Source: Saprospiraceae bacterium
GTDB lineage: Bacteria > Bacteroidota > Bacteroidia > Chitinophagales > Saprospiraceae
DNA: 64,000 bases
Direction: 5' to 3'
NCBI GenBank assembly: GCA_016712145.1
Contig: JADJRO010000001.1
Coordinates: 2,418,501-2,482,500, forward strand
The translations under genes and the position numbers were made by a program. Below are positions 9,636-18,245 of the stretch, piece after piece (positions within the stretch are counted from its first letter, which is position 1; the number at the start of each line of letters is the position of its first letter). A model generated the notes under the pieces. That model was not told where the DNA came from. It did no database searches and saw only the letters and a program-made list of their open reading frames with translations.

Positions 9636-12600
9636 TCAAAATTTGTTAAAAGGGATTCTGTAATTTTTGTTTTGATAAACAATTCTTAAATTATATAATC
9701 CATTGGGTAAATGGCTAATGTCCATTACTCCATGTTCCTTATAAGTCTCAAGTGATACAGAATACAATTTACCATCACTTGAAACAATTACTACAGATGC
9801 TTTATTTAAATTCTTGCCTTCCATGTCTAAATGAATCACGTTGCTTGATGGATTTGGATACAAGGAAATATGTTCCGGAAGTTGTTTTGAATTTACACCA
9901 ATTAAAACGGTACGAATTTTTACAACACCATTTGAAATGTTTAATTTAAAATTTTCAGTTTGATTTGAAAAATTTGTTGCTATTGGATTGTCAATAAAAC
10001 TTAATAATGTTGAATCTCCATCTTGACCAACTGCATTAAATTCAATTGAGAATAAGGTGTCCGTATCATTCAGACTGGTTCCATTTAAATTTAAAACATA
10101 CCAGGAAACACCTATTCTTCCTTTGTCAATATTTGATGTATTGAAATTAGAAGTACTCATATTCAATGCCGGATTAAAATCGGTCAATGATGCATATTTC
10201 AGTTTATTGGCATTCCAACCTAATGAAAAGCCAAATGAGCTAACATTTTTGAATCCTTTTGCATACACAGGTACCTTAATTTTTCTTCCTGGCATGACTT
10301 GGGTGTTATTTATTTTTAAATCAAGAATTGGTTGCTGAACTTTTGTTCTGGTATTCATTGTTGAAATCTCAACTGGTTCTCCAAATTTCTGGGGATCTCT
10401 GTCCAAATCAACATCTCCCATTTTGATACCTGTAAAATCTAGGTTGGTTTCGTTCTTGCTTATTTGAATAGTTCGTATTTCCGGAAACGTTGATTGAAAG
10501 GGATTATTGGCATTTGGAAAATTAAATGATTTTGGAATAAATCGCCAACTTTCAACAGCCGCAAAGGCTTGATTTTTATTAAAATAAACCGAAATAATTC
10601 GGGCAATGTCCACTGAATTAATGGATTTATTATTATCTACATCTGCAGCTATTATTTTAAACGGAGAGTCCAAAATAAAACTTCCTAATATATGACCTTG
10701 AATATCTGCAATGTCAGCAATTTCCACTCCATTGCCAGGAAAAGTTAATTTCTTTGGTTTAATTGTAAAAGTTCCGGCCGGAACATTCGAAAAGCAATAA
10801 TTTCCTGTTGCATCTGTCTTTACCGTTTGGGTATTCTGTCCAATTAATTCAACACTTACTTCTTTAACTGGTTTGTTTTCTTCGGTAAGGATTTTTCCAC
10901 AAATAGTAAATGAACCATTCACACATACGCTTCCAGTTTTAAAATCAGGTATGACCGTATTTCTATTTTGCTTTACAATGGCGCTGCTTGCCTCAAATGA
11001 AATTATTGCAGTTGTATTGGCAGCACCTTTCAATTTAACTTTTAAATAGCAGAAAATATCATTATCCGCTAGCGAAGTGGCACTACTTGAAATTCCAGCC
11101 CAGGCTACTTTGATTTTAGATGTAGAAATTATCTGATAAACAAATGCATTCGGATTGATATTTGGTCCAGCAACTGCACCTGTAAAGTCAGCAACCGTTG
11201 TCGGATTTAATAAAGCAGTGACATCCAGAGAGGTCATAGTAATAAAATTCTTAACTCGCACTGGTACTAATATTTCTTGGCCACTATTCCCACAGCTCAT
11301 TTCTTCCGGGTCTAAACTTACAGGTCCGCTAATTTGTGGTTTTACTGTAAAACAATAGCAATACGTATAACAGTTTCCAATGCGCATCTGCAAACAAATA
11401 ATATAACTGCAATTTAAATCCGGCAATTTGCAAATAGGCACTCTTGAATTGGCATTTGTTCCGCCGGTAAAAGTGCAACCCGCTGGTAGCGTCCAATTGT
11501 AACTATCCATTGATGGGACGTTTTGAAAACTCAATTCACCGGATTGACTTACTGTATAGGTTATTGGTGGATGAGGTGTTGGCTTGTTTCCACAATTGCT
11601 GCTAGGTCTGCACACTTTTAAACACTTGGAAAGCATACCACAACCATTTCCAACTGTCAAACAAACTGTAATACATTCCTTCCCACTGGGAATTCCACAA
11701 CGGAATGTGCTTCCTGTAGTCGAAACATTGCTTAAATAGGCTTGGGGATCATCGGTTCGCCAGGAAAACGTTTCCGCATCTGAACCTGTTGTGCTAAAAT
11801 TAACTTCAGAATTAGCATTAGGATTGCTCGCGGTAATATATAAACTTGGTGGTTTGGTGCATGGGCCAGCCACTTTCACAACGTAACAACATTCATAAAA
11901 TTTATAGCGGCCATTAGCATTGTATTTGTAAACTCTGAAACAAATTGTATAACTTCCCGGCGCAGGTAATTTACAAACAGGATTAACAGAATTGTATGAG
12001 GTTGCACCCAAAAATTCTGGTTGGATAATTGCATTTGAACTGTTTTTAAATTCCCATTCCAATTCATCTGCTAGATGACTATCGCCTGATTGAAATTGAG
12101 GAATAATCTCTCTGCAATAACTGCTCGTCAAATAAATTGTTCTTGGATCTCCACAATCAAACCTGTAAGTAAAGCATTCATCACAATCATCGCAAGGATC
12201 GTTGGCAATCGAACAAGCATGCAATTCACTATTTAAATAGCCTCTTTCTCCTGCATAACAAGAATTGTCTGCAGCAGTCTCATTGGTTCCATTCAAACAA
12301 ACCGGTTCAATATTTTGCGTACAATTTACTAAAATTGAATTTCTTGTTACCAAACAGACTCCTCCGAGAAAAAAAGCTTCTCCTAATTTATGTGTAAAGA
12401 AGTTTGCTACAGATGGAAAACCAGCAGAAGAAGTTGCCACATTCTTGACTTCAAAAACTTTGTAATCATTGCGAAAGATTTCAACGCGACCATCGCCAGC
12501 GTGATAGAATAAATTTAATCTGAACCACTCTCCTTCCGGATAGCTGAAACTTCCCAAATACGTTTTACTTGCATTGTATATTGATACTGTTTTAGTGCCT

Positions 12601-13031
12601 GTAAAATAAAAATCTATTACACGCCCTAAACTTGAATTTAACAATGAAAAATAACCTGAATTGCCATTGGTTAAATATACCGAACAACTAAAGCGATAGT
12701 CCTTTGGTGGAATTCTAAAATAATACAAATTATCAACCGGCTTTGAACTACTTGCACACGTAAAATCAGCAAAGAAAGTCCAGCCTTGGCCTACATGTCC
12801 AAGTTGCACATTAGCTGGTATTGGATAATACGGTGGATTGGATCCGCTTGGAAAAACCTTCCAATCTGTTGTGAGAAGAGGATCTCCCGGATTAAAATTT
12901 TCATAATGTTCGCATTGCACAGCATCCCAATTTACAAAAGGAACTGGACAACTAGATTCACAATCAACTTGCGAAAAGAGTTTGGAATAAAAAAATCCAA
13001 ACCAAATAATTACCGATAAAATTGTTTTCAT
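9636..13031 (-). CDS. Large T9SS cargo with cohesin- and dockerin-like domains
   Basis: A 1131-residue secreted protein. After the signal peptide (to about residue 20) come a laminin-G-like segment and Cys-rich PKD-like modules. A cohesin-like domain spans about 575-700 (EILVPVRVKNFITMTSLDV). A carboxypeptidase-regulatory-type beta-sandwich follows at about 710-775 (ICGKILTEENKPVKEVSVEL, TDATGNYCFSNVPAG). A dockerin-like segment with the calcium-loop pattern DVDNNKSINSVDIARII lies near 795-815. A second cohesin-like domain spans about 905-1040, and a type A T9SS sorting domain (LYPNPSSNVIHL to the end) closes the protein. Such proteins act outside the cell as binding scaffolds; the ligand is unknown. 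A -7 box and an inverted repeat lie upstream. Confidence 0.88.
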   Translation of the reverse strand: MKTILSVIIWFGFFYSKLFSQVDCESSCPVPFVNWDAVQCEHYENFNPGDPLLTTDWKVFPSGSNPPYYPIPANVQLGHVGQGWTFFADFTCASSSKPVDNLYYFRIPPKDYRFSCSVYLTNGNSGYFSLLNSSLGRVIDFYFTGTKTVSIYNASKTYLGSFSYPEGEWFRLNLFYHAGDGRVEIFRNDYKVFEVKNVATSSAGFPSVANFFTHKLGEAFFLGGVCLVTRNSILVNCTQNIEPVCLNGTNETAADNSCYAGERGYLNSELHACSIANDPCDDCDECFTYRFDCGDPRTIYLTSSYCREIIPQFQSGDSHLADELEWEFKNSSNAIIQPEFLGATSYNSVNPVCKLPAPGSYTICFRVYKYNANGRYKFYECCYVVKVAGPCTKPPSLYITASNPNANSEVNFSTTGSDAETFSWRTDDPQAYLSNVSTTGSTFRCGIPSGKECITVCLTVGNGCGMLSKCLKVCRPSSNCGNKPTPHPPITYTVSQSGELSFQNVPSMDSYNWTLPAGCTFTGGTNANSRVPICKLPDLNCSYIICLQMRIGNCYTYCYCFTVKPQISGPVSLDPEEMSCGNSGQEILVPVRVKNFITMTSLDVTALLNPTTVADFTGAVAGPNINPNAFVYQIISTSKIKVAWAGISSSATSLADNDIFCYLKVKLKGAANTTAIISFEASSAIVKQNRNTVIPDFKTGSVCVNGSFTICGKILTEENKPVKEVSVELIGQNTQTVKTDATGNYCFSNVPAGTFTIKPKKLTFPGNGVEIADIADIQGHILGSFILDSPFKIIAADVDNNKSINSVDIARIISVYFNKNQAFAAVESWRFIPKSFNFPNANNPFQSTFPEIRTIQISKNETNLDFTGIKMGDVDLDRDPQKFGEPVEISTMNTRTKVQQPILDLKINNTQVMPGRKIKVPVYAKGFKNVSSFGFSLGWNANKLKYASLTDFNPALNMSTSNFNTSNIDKGRIGVSWYVLNLNGTSLNDTDTLFSIEFNAVGQDGDSTLLSFIDNPIATNFSNQTENFKLNISNGVVKIRTVLIGVNSKQLPEHISLYPNPSSNVIHLDMEGKNLNKASVVIVSSDGKLYSVSLETYKEHGVMDISHLPNGLYNLRIVYQNKNYRIPFNKF

Positions 13032-13072
13032 TTTTTTAATGATTTAAAAATTAATAATAAAAAATAATGAAA

Positions 13073-13080
13073 CAAAAGTA
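13073..13080 (-). promoter_or_regulatory. Bacteroidota -7 box for the cohesin/dockerin-like gene
   Basis: The minus strand reads TACTTTTG (TANNTTTG), 42 bases before the start codon at 13031. It lies immediately downstream of the palindrome at 13104-13119, in the right order for regulated transcription. Confidence 0.5.
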
Positions 13081-13103
13081 TCGCATGCCAAAACCTAATA
13101 AAA

Positions 13104-13119
13104 TATAACCTTTGTTATA
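13104..13119. promoter_or_regulatory. Palindromic operator candidate, copy 1
   Basis: TATAACCTTTGTTATA: 6-base inverted arms around a 4-base centre. It lies 73 bases upstream of the cohesin/dockerin-like gene start and 24 bases upstream of its -7 box. The same motif occurs at 14187-14202 and 18843-18858, each time ahead of a transcription unit. The NarL-type regulator encoded next door is the obvious candidate binder, by context only. Confidence 0.6.
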
Positions 13120-13155
13120 GATATCAGAAAATAAAAAGATAGATTACAGAAATGA

Positions 13156-13782
13156 TTATTTACCGAAACGGTATAAATTAATGGCTTCTGTCCGATTGGT
13201 AACCTGAAGCTTATCGTATATTTTATGAATGTGTTGTTTGACAGTTCCCGTAGTAATACCCAATTGATCAGCAATTTCTTTATAAAGGAGTCCTTTTGCA
13301 AGTAAATCTAGCAATTCCAATTCACGGGATGTAAGCGGTAATTTAGAAGGAGTAGGATTTAAATTCATTTTTTGAAAAACATCCAGAATTCGACGAGCAA
13401 TACTAGGACTCATGGGTGATCCGCCTTCATGCAATTCGCGGACTGCTTCAATAATTTTTTTAGGTTCAGACCCTTTTAGTATGTATCCTTTAGCACCGGC
13501 TTGCAATGAATTAAATATTTTTTCATCATCTTCATATACCGTAAACATACAATACTGCATGGCCGGACAATATTTAATCAGATAATTAATAGCATCAATA
13601 CCAGAAGCTCGGGGCAGTCCAATATCAACAATTAAAATATCTGCGGGATGATGTTTTAAAAACTGCATCGCGTCTTCCGCAGTATGATAAACTTGAGTAC
13701 AACTCATATCGCCTTGATCCTTAAAGAGCTCCTGCAACATCAGGGCAACATCTTTCAAGTCTTCAAGAATAGCTATTTTCAT
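13156..13782 (-). CDS. NarL/FixJ-type response regulator
   Basis: A 208-residue two-domain regulator. The receiver has the acidic pocket (LEDLKD), the phosphoacceptor Asp near residue 53 (ILIVDIGLPRASG) and the conserved Lys in GAKGYILKGSEP. The C-terminal LuxR-type helix-turn-helix is intact (LTSRELELLDLLAKGLLYKEIADQL, GTVKQHIHKIYDKL). It is encoded just downstream of a small membrane protein and a histidine kinase on the same strand, so it most likely receives phosphate from that kinase. The repeated TATAACYTTTGTTATA palindromes are its probable binding sites, one of them lying ahead of its own unit. Confidence 0.95.
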   Translation of the reverse strand: MKIAILEDLKDVALMLQELFKDQGDMSCTQVYHTAEDAMQFLKHHPADILIVDIGLPRASGIDAINYLIKYCPAMQYCMFTVYEDDEKIFNSLQAGAKGYILKGSEPKKIIEAVRELHEGGSPMSPSIARRILDVFQKMNLNPTPSKLPLTSRELELLDLLAKGLLYKEIADQLGITTGTVKQHIHKIYDKLQVTNRTEAINLYRFGK

Positions 13783-13823
13783 AGAATTTTAAACAAGGAT
13801 GATACATTCTCAACAAAAATAAT

Positions 13824-14141
13824 CTAATTCATGTATTTATACAATAAATCTAACAGGAATAAAACCGCAATAAAAATACTCAATAAGATCAAACATCCAT
13901 GTTTTGCAGATTCTATGATTGCTGAACCATCTTTGTAAAGATCCAACCACCAACCAAATGCACCAGCGGTCAATACAACTTTATAATCATGACCTTCATG
14001 ATGAAAATGGTGAACACGCCCTAGAATAGAAAATTTTGAACTGACGAGTTTATTGTTAATACGTATACGCTCTACTAATAAAAGATACAACTCAATTTCG
14101 ATAGTAGTATGCTCATCAAGATAAATTGTTATAAGTTTCAT
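13824..14141 (-). CDS. Small hypothetical membrane protein in two-component locus
   Basis: A 105-residue protein of unknown family. The first 75 residues look like a compact beta-rich domain (MKLITIYLDEHTTIEIELYL, ILGRVHHFHHEGHDYKVVL, GWWLDLYKDG). A single C-terminal membrane helix follows (CLILLSIFIAVLFLLDLLY), so the tail is anchored and the domain probably faces the cytoplasm. It lies between the kinase gene and the regulator gene, 41 bases from the latter, behind the palindrome at 14187-14202. It may adjust signalling between the two, but nothing in the sequence proves this. Confidence 0.65.
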   Translation of the reverse strand: MKLITIYLDEHTTIEIELYLLLVERIRINNKLVSSKFSILGRVHHFHHEGHDYKVVLTAGAFGWWLDLYKDGSAIIESAKHGCLILLSIFIAVLFLLDLLYKYMN

Positions 14142-14186
14142 AAATTAATTTCTTACAAAGATCCTATAGATCCAAATGCAAGAAAA

Positions 14187-14202
14187 TATAACTTTTGTTA
14201 TA
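14187..14202. promoter_or_regulatory. Palindromic operator candidate, copy 2
   Basis: TATAACTTTTGTTATA, identical to copy 3 and differing from copy 1 at one central base. It lies 46 bases before the start of the 105-residue protein, and so ahead of that gene and the response regulator, which would allow autoregulation. Confidence 0.6.
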
Positions 14203-14210
14203 GCTAGTTT

Positions 14211-14999
14211 CTATTTAATCGGAAATTGAAGTACGATTTCAGTTCCAGGTTGCTTGTGGAATATTAATATACATCCGTGTATTGATTTCATCCTGTTTTC
14301 CATATTGAAAAGTCCATTTCCATCAGATGATATTAAATCCGGGATAAATCCCCTACCATTATCATAAATCTTTAATACAGCAGTATCTCCTTCGGTTGAA
14401 TAATGTATCTCCACTGAATTTGCTCCAGAATGTTTTACAATATTATTTAGGGCTTCCTTTACTGTAAGGTGAATGTTCCTTCGAACTTCACCACTAAGTT
14501 GATAATTTTCTAACAAATCACTCTGATTCCAGGAAAGCACTATTTGATGTTCATCCAAAAATTCAGCTGCATACCGTCTTAAATAAGCCAATAAACTATC
14601 CAAGGTATCATAACGAACATTGAGTGCCCAAATAATTTCAGACATATTCCGGATCAATGCATTGCTTTGCGATGCAATCCGGCCAATTTGAGTTCGCTCT
14701 TCTTCAGAACCAGCTTTTTGTAAGGCGCGATCACTTAAATATCGTATCGTCGTCAATCCAGATCCCAAATCATCATGCATCTCCGCTGCAATTCGGTTGC
14801 GCTCATGCTGGATGGATTCTTGTTTTTCGATAATGAGTTGTTGTTCACGTAATAGACTATCCTTTTTTTCAAGTTGTTGAGCCAATTTCTTCTTCTGGTA
14901 AAAAACCAAAAACCAAATTAATAATCCCGACAACAATACGGGCATTAAAAATGCCGTCAGAATAATGAGTTTTATGACTTTGGGATCATCAAGGGACAT
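14211..14999 (-). CDS. Histidine kinase (HisKA_3 type)
   Basis: A 262-residue kinase. One N-terminal membrane helix (VIKLIILTAFLMPVLLSGLLI) leads into a coiled-coil-like linker. The phosphoacceptor is His near residue 75 in RIAAEMHDDLGSGLTTIRYL. The ATP-binding domain shows an N box (VKEALNNIVKHSGAN) and G boxes (YDNGRGF, GNGLFNMENRM). It has no sensor domain of its own, but its start overlaps the 3' end of the polytopic membrane gene by 28 bases, which suggests that the membrane protein supplies sensing. Its partner is the NarL-type regulator downstream. Confidence 0.93.
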   Translation of the reverse strand: MSLDDPKVIKLIILTAFLMPVLLSGLLIWFLVFYQKKKLAQQLEKKDSLLREQQLIIEKQESIQHERNRIAAEMHDDLGSGLTTIRYLSDRALQKAGSEEERTQIGRIASQSNALIRNMSEIIWALNVRYDTLDSLLAYLRRYAAEFLDEHQIVLSWNQSDLLENYQLSGEVRRNIHLTVKEALNNIVKHSGANSVEIHYSTEGDTAVLKIYDNGRGFIPDLISSDGNGLFNMENRMKSIHGCILIFHKQPGTEIVLQFPIK

Positions 15000-15613
15000 A
15001 GCACTACCATTAGATAACTTAAACTAAGAAAAATATTCCCAATCCCAACCAAATCATACAATGGATCAGTTAATAATGAATTTGAATCAATAATTATATT
15101 TAAATAAGCCAAAATTGGAAAACTTGCAGTAAAAAATATTAAAATACCAATTGAAAGCCAAAATAATGGAAGTCCGAACAATGACTTTGAGGAATCATTT
15201 GCTAATAGATTATAATAATACTTAATTATCAACACCGTTAAAACAGACATACCTAATAAATAGCTAAAATTATTCACATGATTTGGGCCTTGAAAGAACA
15301 TGAAATTGAATATTGATATCCATGTCACAATCCAAACTAATTTTTTCAATCGATCAGAGTATCCAATAGAAATTAAGTAATCTACAAACAACCAAATAAA
15401 ATATGGAACTTGAATTAAAATAAGCAAATTATAAATCCATGTATTATAAAGTTGCAAATACGTTAAAATACTCCCACTAAATACATCCAACAAATTTGTT
15501 ATACCTAGAAACATCAAAAAGTAAGGAATTTCAAAGCTTACTCTGTTTTTTAGTAACAATCCTGTTATAAATGTAATAAATAGAATTGTTTTATAGACTG
15601 CTAATATTAGCAC
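14972..15613 (-). CDS. Polytopic membrane protein, possible sensor partner of kinase
   Basis: A 213-residue protein made almost wholly of hydrophobic helices; I count six or seven (for example ILAVYKTILFITFITGLLL, WIYNLLILIQVPYFIWLFV, LVWIVTWISIFNFMFF, LGMSVLTVLIIKYYY, LPLFWLSIGILIFFTASF). Translation begins at a GTG. The gene overlaps the histidine kinase start by 28 bases, a coupling that points to a shared complex in the inner membrane. No transporter motif is visible. The sensing role is inferred from coupling and from the kinase lacking its own input domain. Confidence 0.7.
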   Translation of the reverse strand: MLILAVYKTILFITFITGLLLKNRVSFEIPYFLMFLGITNLLDVFSGSILTYLQLYNTWIYNLLILIQVPYFIWLFVDYLISIGYSDRLKKLVWIVTWISIFNFMFFQGPNHVNNFSYLLGMSVLTVLIIKYYYNLLANDSSKSLFGLPLFWLSIGILIFFTASFPILAYLNIIIDSNSLLTDPLYDLVGIGNIFLSLSYLMVVLCPLMIPKS

Positions 15614-15622
15614 AAAATATAA

Positions 15623-16213
15623 TTAAAAATCATAATACAATGGATCTTTTCTATTTTCAGCTTCATTGCCATAGCTAGAAGGTATACATTTAGGCGGACA
15701 TAACCCTCCCAGATTAATCAGCTTATTTGTATTTACATTTCCTTCCGAATCAGTAACTGCTAATATAGTAGTTACATTACTACTAGCCATTGACAATAAA
15801 CGATCTGCCTCATTTGTATTATTATCAAATAATAGTTTACAGTAGTTATAAACTTCTCGATCATATGTTGCTTCTCCTTTATAATATCGACCTAAATATA
15901 TTTTGACACCTTGAACTTTAGGATCTGCTAAAAACTCTTTAAATTCATTAAAATTATTTCCATAAAAGTAAACAGACCTTGGTAAGAATTCATCACCATT
16001 TATATATTTTTTCACCATCAATTTAGCTGTAGTTCCTGGTATTTTATAAATACCAGTTTTCCCATCAAAGCTTTTGTTAAAGTCAAAAGCTGCCTTTGTA
16101 GTTAACAATGCTTTGTTATCAATTGCTAATTTACCAAACTGTCGATGCAAATAAAAAATATAAAATATCAACAAACAAATAACAACCAATAATATTGCAC
16201 TCAAATTTTTCAT
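15623..16213 (-). CDS. GLCPPxC-motif protein, paralogue 1
   Basis: A 196-residue protein of unknown function. It has one N-terminal membrane helix (SAILLVVICLLIFYIFYLH) and an outer domain with the segments RSVYFYGNNFNEFKEFLAD, GVKIYLGRYYKGE, TTILAVTDSEGNVNT and the terminal LGGLCPPKCIPSSYG. The next gene upstream encodes a clear paralogue with the same segments in the same order. The paired Cys in CPPxC could form a disulfide or bind metal; this is inference. It lies 9 bases before the polytopic membrane gene and probably belongs to the same transcript. Confidence 0.7.
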   Translation of the reverse strand: MKNLSAILLVVICLLIFYIFYLHRQFGKLAIDNKALLTTKAAFDFNKSFDGKTGIYKIPGTTAKLMVKKYINGDEFLPRSVYFYGNNFNEFKEFLADPKVQGVKIYLGRYYKGEATYDREVYNYCKLLFDNNTNEADRLLSMASSNVTTILAVTDSEGNVNTNKLINLGGLCPPKCIPSSYGNEAENRKDPLYYDF

Positions 16214-16266
16214 AAAACAAACAATTAGAATAAAATTATAAATAAAAAACCAATCATGTCACAGAT

Positions 16267-16821
16267 TTATTTATGAACTAAGTCATCCATAGTAATGTCT
16301 GTAGTAGGCTTACACCTTGGAGGACATAAACCGCCTAAGTTTTTTAGAGTTGTTCGGTCAATAGTTCCATTTTCATCCTTAACTTGGGCAAAAATTGCTG
16401 TCGTGTTCATTGTATAATTGTCTAAAAAATCTTTCACCTTATCAGGATCATTATCAAATAAAACTTTGATATACTCCTTTAATTTATCATCATCATAATA
16501 TCTTCCAAAATACACTTTAATACCATATTCCTTTGAATTATTTATTAGCTCTGCTATACCAGGTAAATCATCTTTTTTAAAATATACATACCAATTTGAT
16601 TTTCCATTTGTACGTACATATTCTTTTACAAGCTTTTTAGCATTTTCATATGACACATCAGAAAAATTCTTATCCTGGCCAAATTCAAGCTTTTTGGGGC
16701 TGGCTAACATTTCGGCTTGCTCACTTGATTCATTTAATTTTACTATTTGATTTCTTTGCTTAATACAATAAAATAGAAGAATTAAAATAATTAGGATTAA
16801 TAATGCAATAATTTTTTTCAT
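16267..16821 (-). CDS. GLCPPxC-motif protein, paralogue 2
   Basis: A 184-residue protein, paralogous to the gene just downstream. A strong membrane helix opens it (IIALLILIILILLFYCI). The outer part has SNWYVYFKKDDLPGIAELI, GIKVYFGRYYDDD, TTAIFAQVKDENGTI and ends with LGGLCPPRCKPTTD. Shared spacing of the VYF, GRYY, TTAI and GLCPPxC elements supports gene duplication. Function is unknown; the lumen-facing domain could bind a ligand sensed by the neighbouring kinase system, but this is a guess from position only. A degraded copy of the block's palindrome lies 52 bases upstream. Confidence 0.7.
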   Translation of the reverse strand: MKKIIALLILIILILLFYCIKQRNQIVKLNESSEQAEMLASPKKLEFGQDKNFSDVSYENAKKLVKEYVRTNGKSNWYVYFKKDDLPGIAELINNSKEYGIKVYFGRYYDDDKLKEYIKVLFDNDPDKVKDFLDNYTMNTTAIFAQVKDENGTIDRTTLKNLGGLCPPRCKPTTDITMDDLVHK

Positions 16822-16872
16822 TTTTTTTTTTTAAATAATTCAATCTAATATTAGTAAAATAAATAACACTAT

Positions 16873-16888
16873 TATAACTTCCAATATA
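16873..16888. promoter_or_regulatory. Degraded operator candidate, copy 4
   Basis: TATAACTTCCAATATA matches the exact palindrome at 12 of 16 positions: the left arm is intact and the right arm is eroded. It lies 52 bases before the start at 16821, almost the same distance as copy 3 from its gene (53 bases), and spacing is the main reason to list it. Confidence 0.35.
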
Positions 16889-16988
16889 TATTTCAAGACA
16901 ACCTAAAAATATTTTTACATTACCTATACAATATACATAATATTGATTTCGTGCAAAAAATAAATTTCATTTATTTTGGTATATCACT

Positions 16989-18245
16989 TTATGGTACAAT
17001 CAACTTCTTTCTAACATAACTTTTATTAAAAATTGAAATTACAGGGATATCCCAGTACACTCCCACCGAAAGTTGATTAGCCCTTGGATAAACTTCTTCA
17101 GTTAGTTTTCGAAGTTTAGGTGTATATCTATAGGCTAAGCCAACAGCAAATGGAACTTTACCTAAAGATTGATTAATTGCAAGTCCTGGAGAAAAGACAC
17201 TTAAAAAACTAATATCCTCTTTTATCACTAAATTATCCCAAGGACTTTTTCCAAGTCCATAATTTAAAAAAGCACCAAGATCCAAAAAACTTAAACAAAT
17301 ACTAGTATAATAAGTACATGGCTTTCTAGCATTACTTTTAGCCCAAATATAATTTTTTGTAAAATTTTTGTCACTTAGTTTTTTTCCCATCCAATTAAAG
17401 TAAAATTCCAAACTAATAGGTAAAGTCAAACCATAATTACTATGAAGCTGCTTATTTGGTCCTTCAGAATAATTCTCTACACCGTATATTAATCCTGGGT
17501 TAAAATTCAAAGTCATTCCATAAGATGAGTTCCTCTTTAGTGTCCGATTTGCAGCAACTTTTACATGGTTTTTAATGACATCTTTAACTTCATCGCTACT
17601 CTTTGCATTTACCATTGCAACCGAGAAAGAAATATACTTACTCAATATACCCTGTAACCTTACCCAATTTTCATTTTTATATACTGTTGGGAAAATAATT
17701 TGAATTATGTCACACGCATTTGAAAATACCAAATCAAATTTACCTTCACCAATTGATGAATACAAACCACCAACATGTTGTAAAATGCTATCAAATTTTA
17801 AATCAATATTAGGATAAAATAATTCCGAATATCTAACTAATTTACATATTAGATTTATATATGCAATATAATTTTTTTGCTCTTGATTTGTTTGTCTTCC
17901 TAGCTCTTGCAAAGACTGACATATTTCTAAAATTGAAACACATTTAGTGAAAAAGGAATTAACAGAACTTTGATCATCCAAATTGACTAAATCCTTAAAC
18001 AACTCCGAATCCAACTTACATAATAATTCAGCAAATTTAGTTCTTCCTTCTTTTGTATTAATTTTATTTAATTGTTCAAAATTTATCCAAACATTATCCA
18101 ATTGTCCATTTACAATTTTTGAGCTGTCACGAAATGCACCTTGTACATAATTCAATACTTTTAATATTTTACCAGGTTTACCTAAACCTCCCTTTTTTAA
18201 TGCCAAATATTCAATAATGTTTTGTGGATGATAATTATTTAGCAA
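16989..18245 (-). CDS. Barrel-like C-terminal part of a split secreted protein
   Basis: A 418-codon frame. Its N-terminal half is helical (IIEYLALKKGGLGKPGKILKV) and the C-terminal half is beta-rich in outer-membrane style (GMTLNFNPGLIYGVENYSEG, SICLSFLDLGAFLNYGLG, FAVGLAYRYTPKL, LSVGVYWDIPV). It has no signal peptide, which is odd for a barrel. The only start is a TTG overlapping the upstream gene by seven bases, yet the frame is open and protein-like 11 codons further back to the T TTA AAA site at 18269-18275. I read it as the continuation of the upstream signal-peptide gene, joined by a -1 shift or by correcting one missing base. Confidence 0.7.
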   Translation of the reverse strand: MLNNYHPQNIIEYLALKKGGLGKPGKILKVLNYVQGAFRDSSKIVNGQLDNVWINFEQLNKINTKEGRTKFAELLCKLDSELFKDLVNLDDQSSVNSFFTKCVSILEICQSLQELGRQTNQEQKNYIAYINLICKLVRYSELFYPNIDLKFDSILQHVGGLYSSIGEGKFDLVFSNACDIIQIIFPTVYKNENWVRLQGILSKYISFSVAMVNAKSSDEVKDVIKNHVKVAANRTLKRNSSYGMTLNFNPGLIYGVENYSEGPNKQLHSNYGLTLPISLEFYFNWMGKKLSDKNFTKNYIWAKSNARKPCTYYTSICLSFLDLGAFLNYGLGKSPWDNLVIKEDISFLSVFSPGLAINQSLGKVPFAVGLAYRYTPKLRKLTEEVYPRANQLSVGVYWDIPVISIFNKSYVRKKLIVP

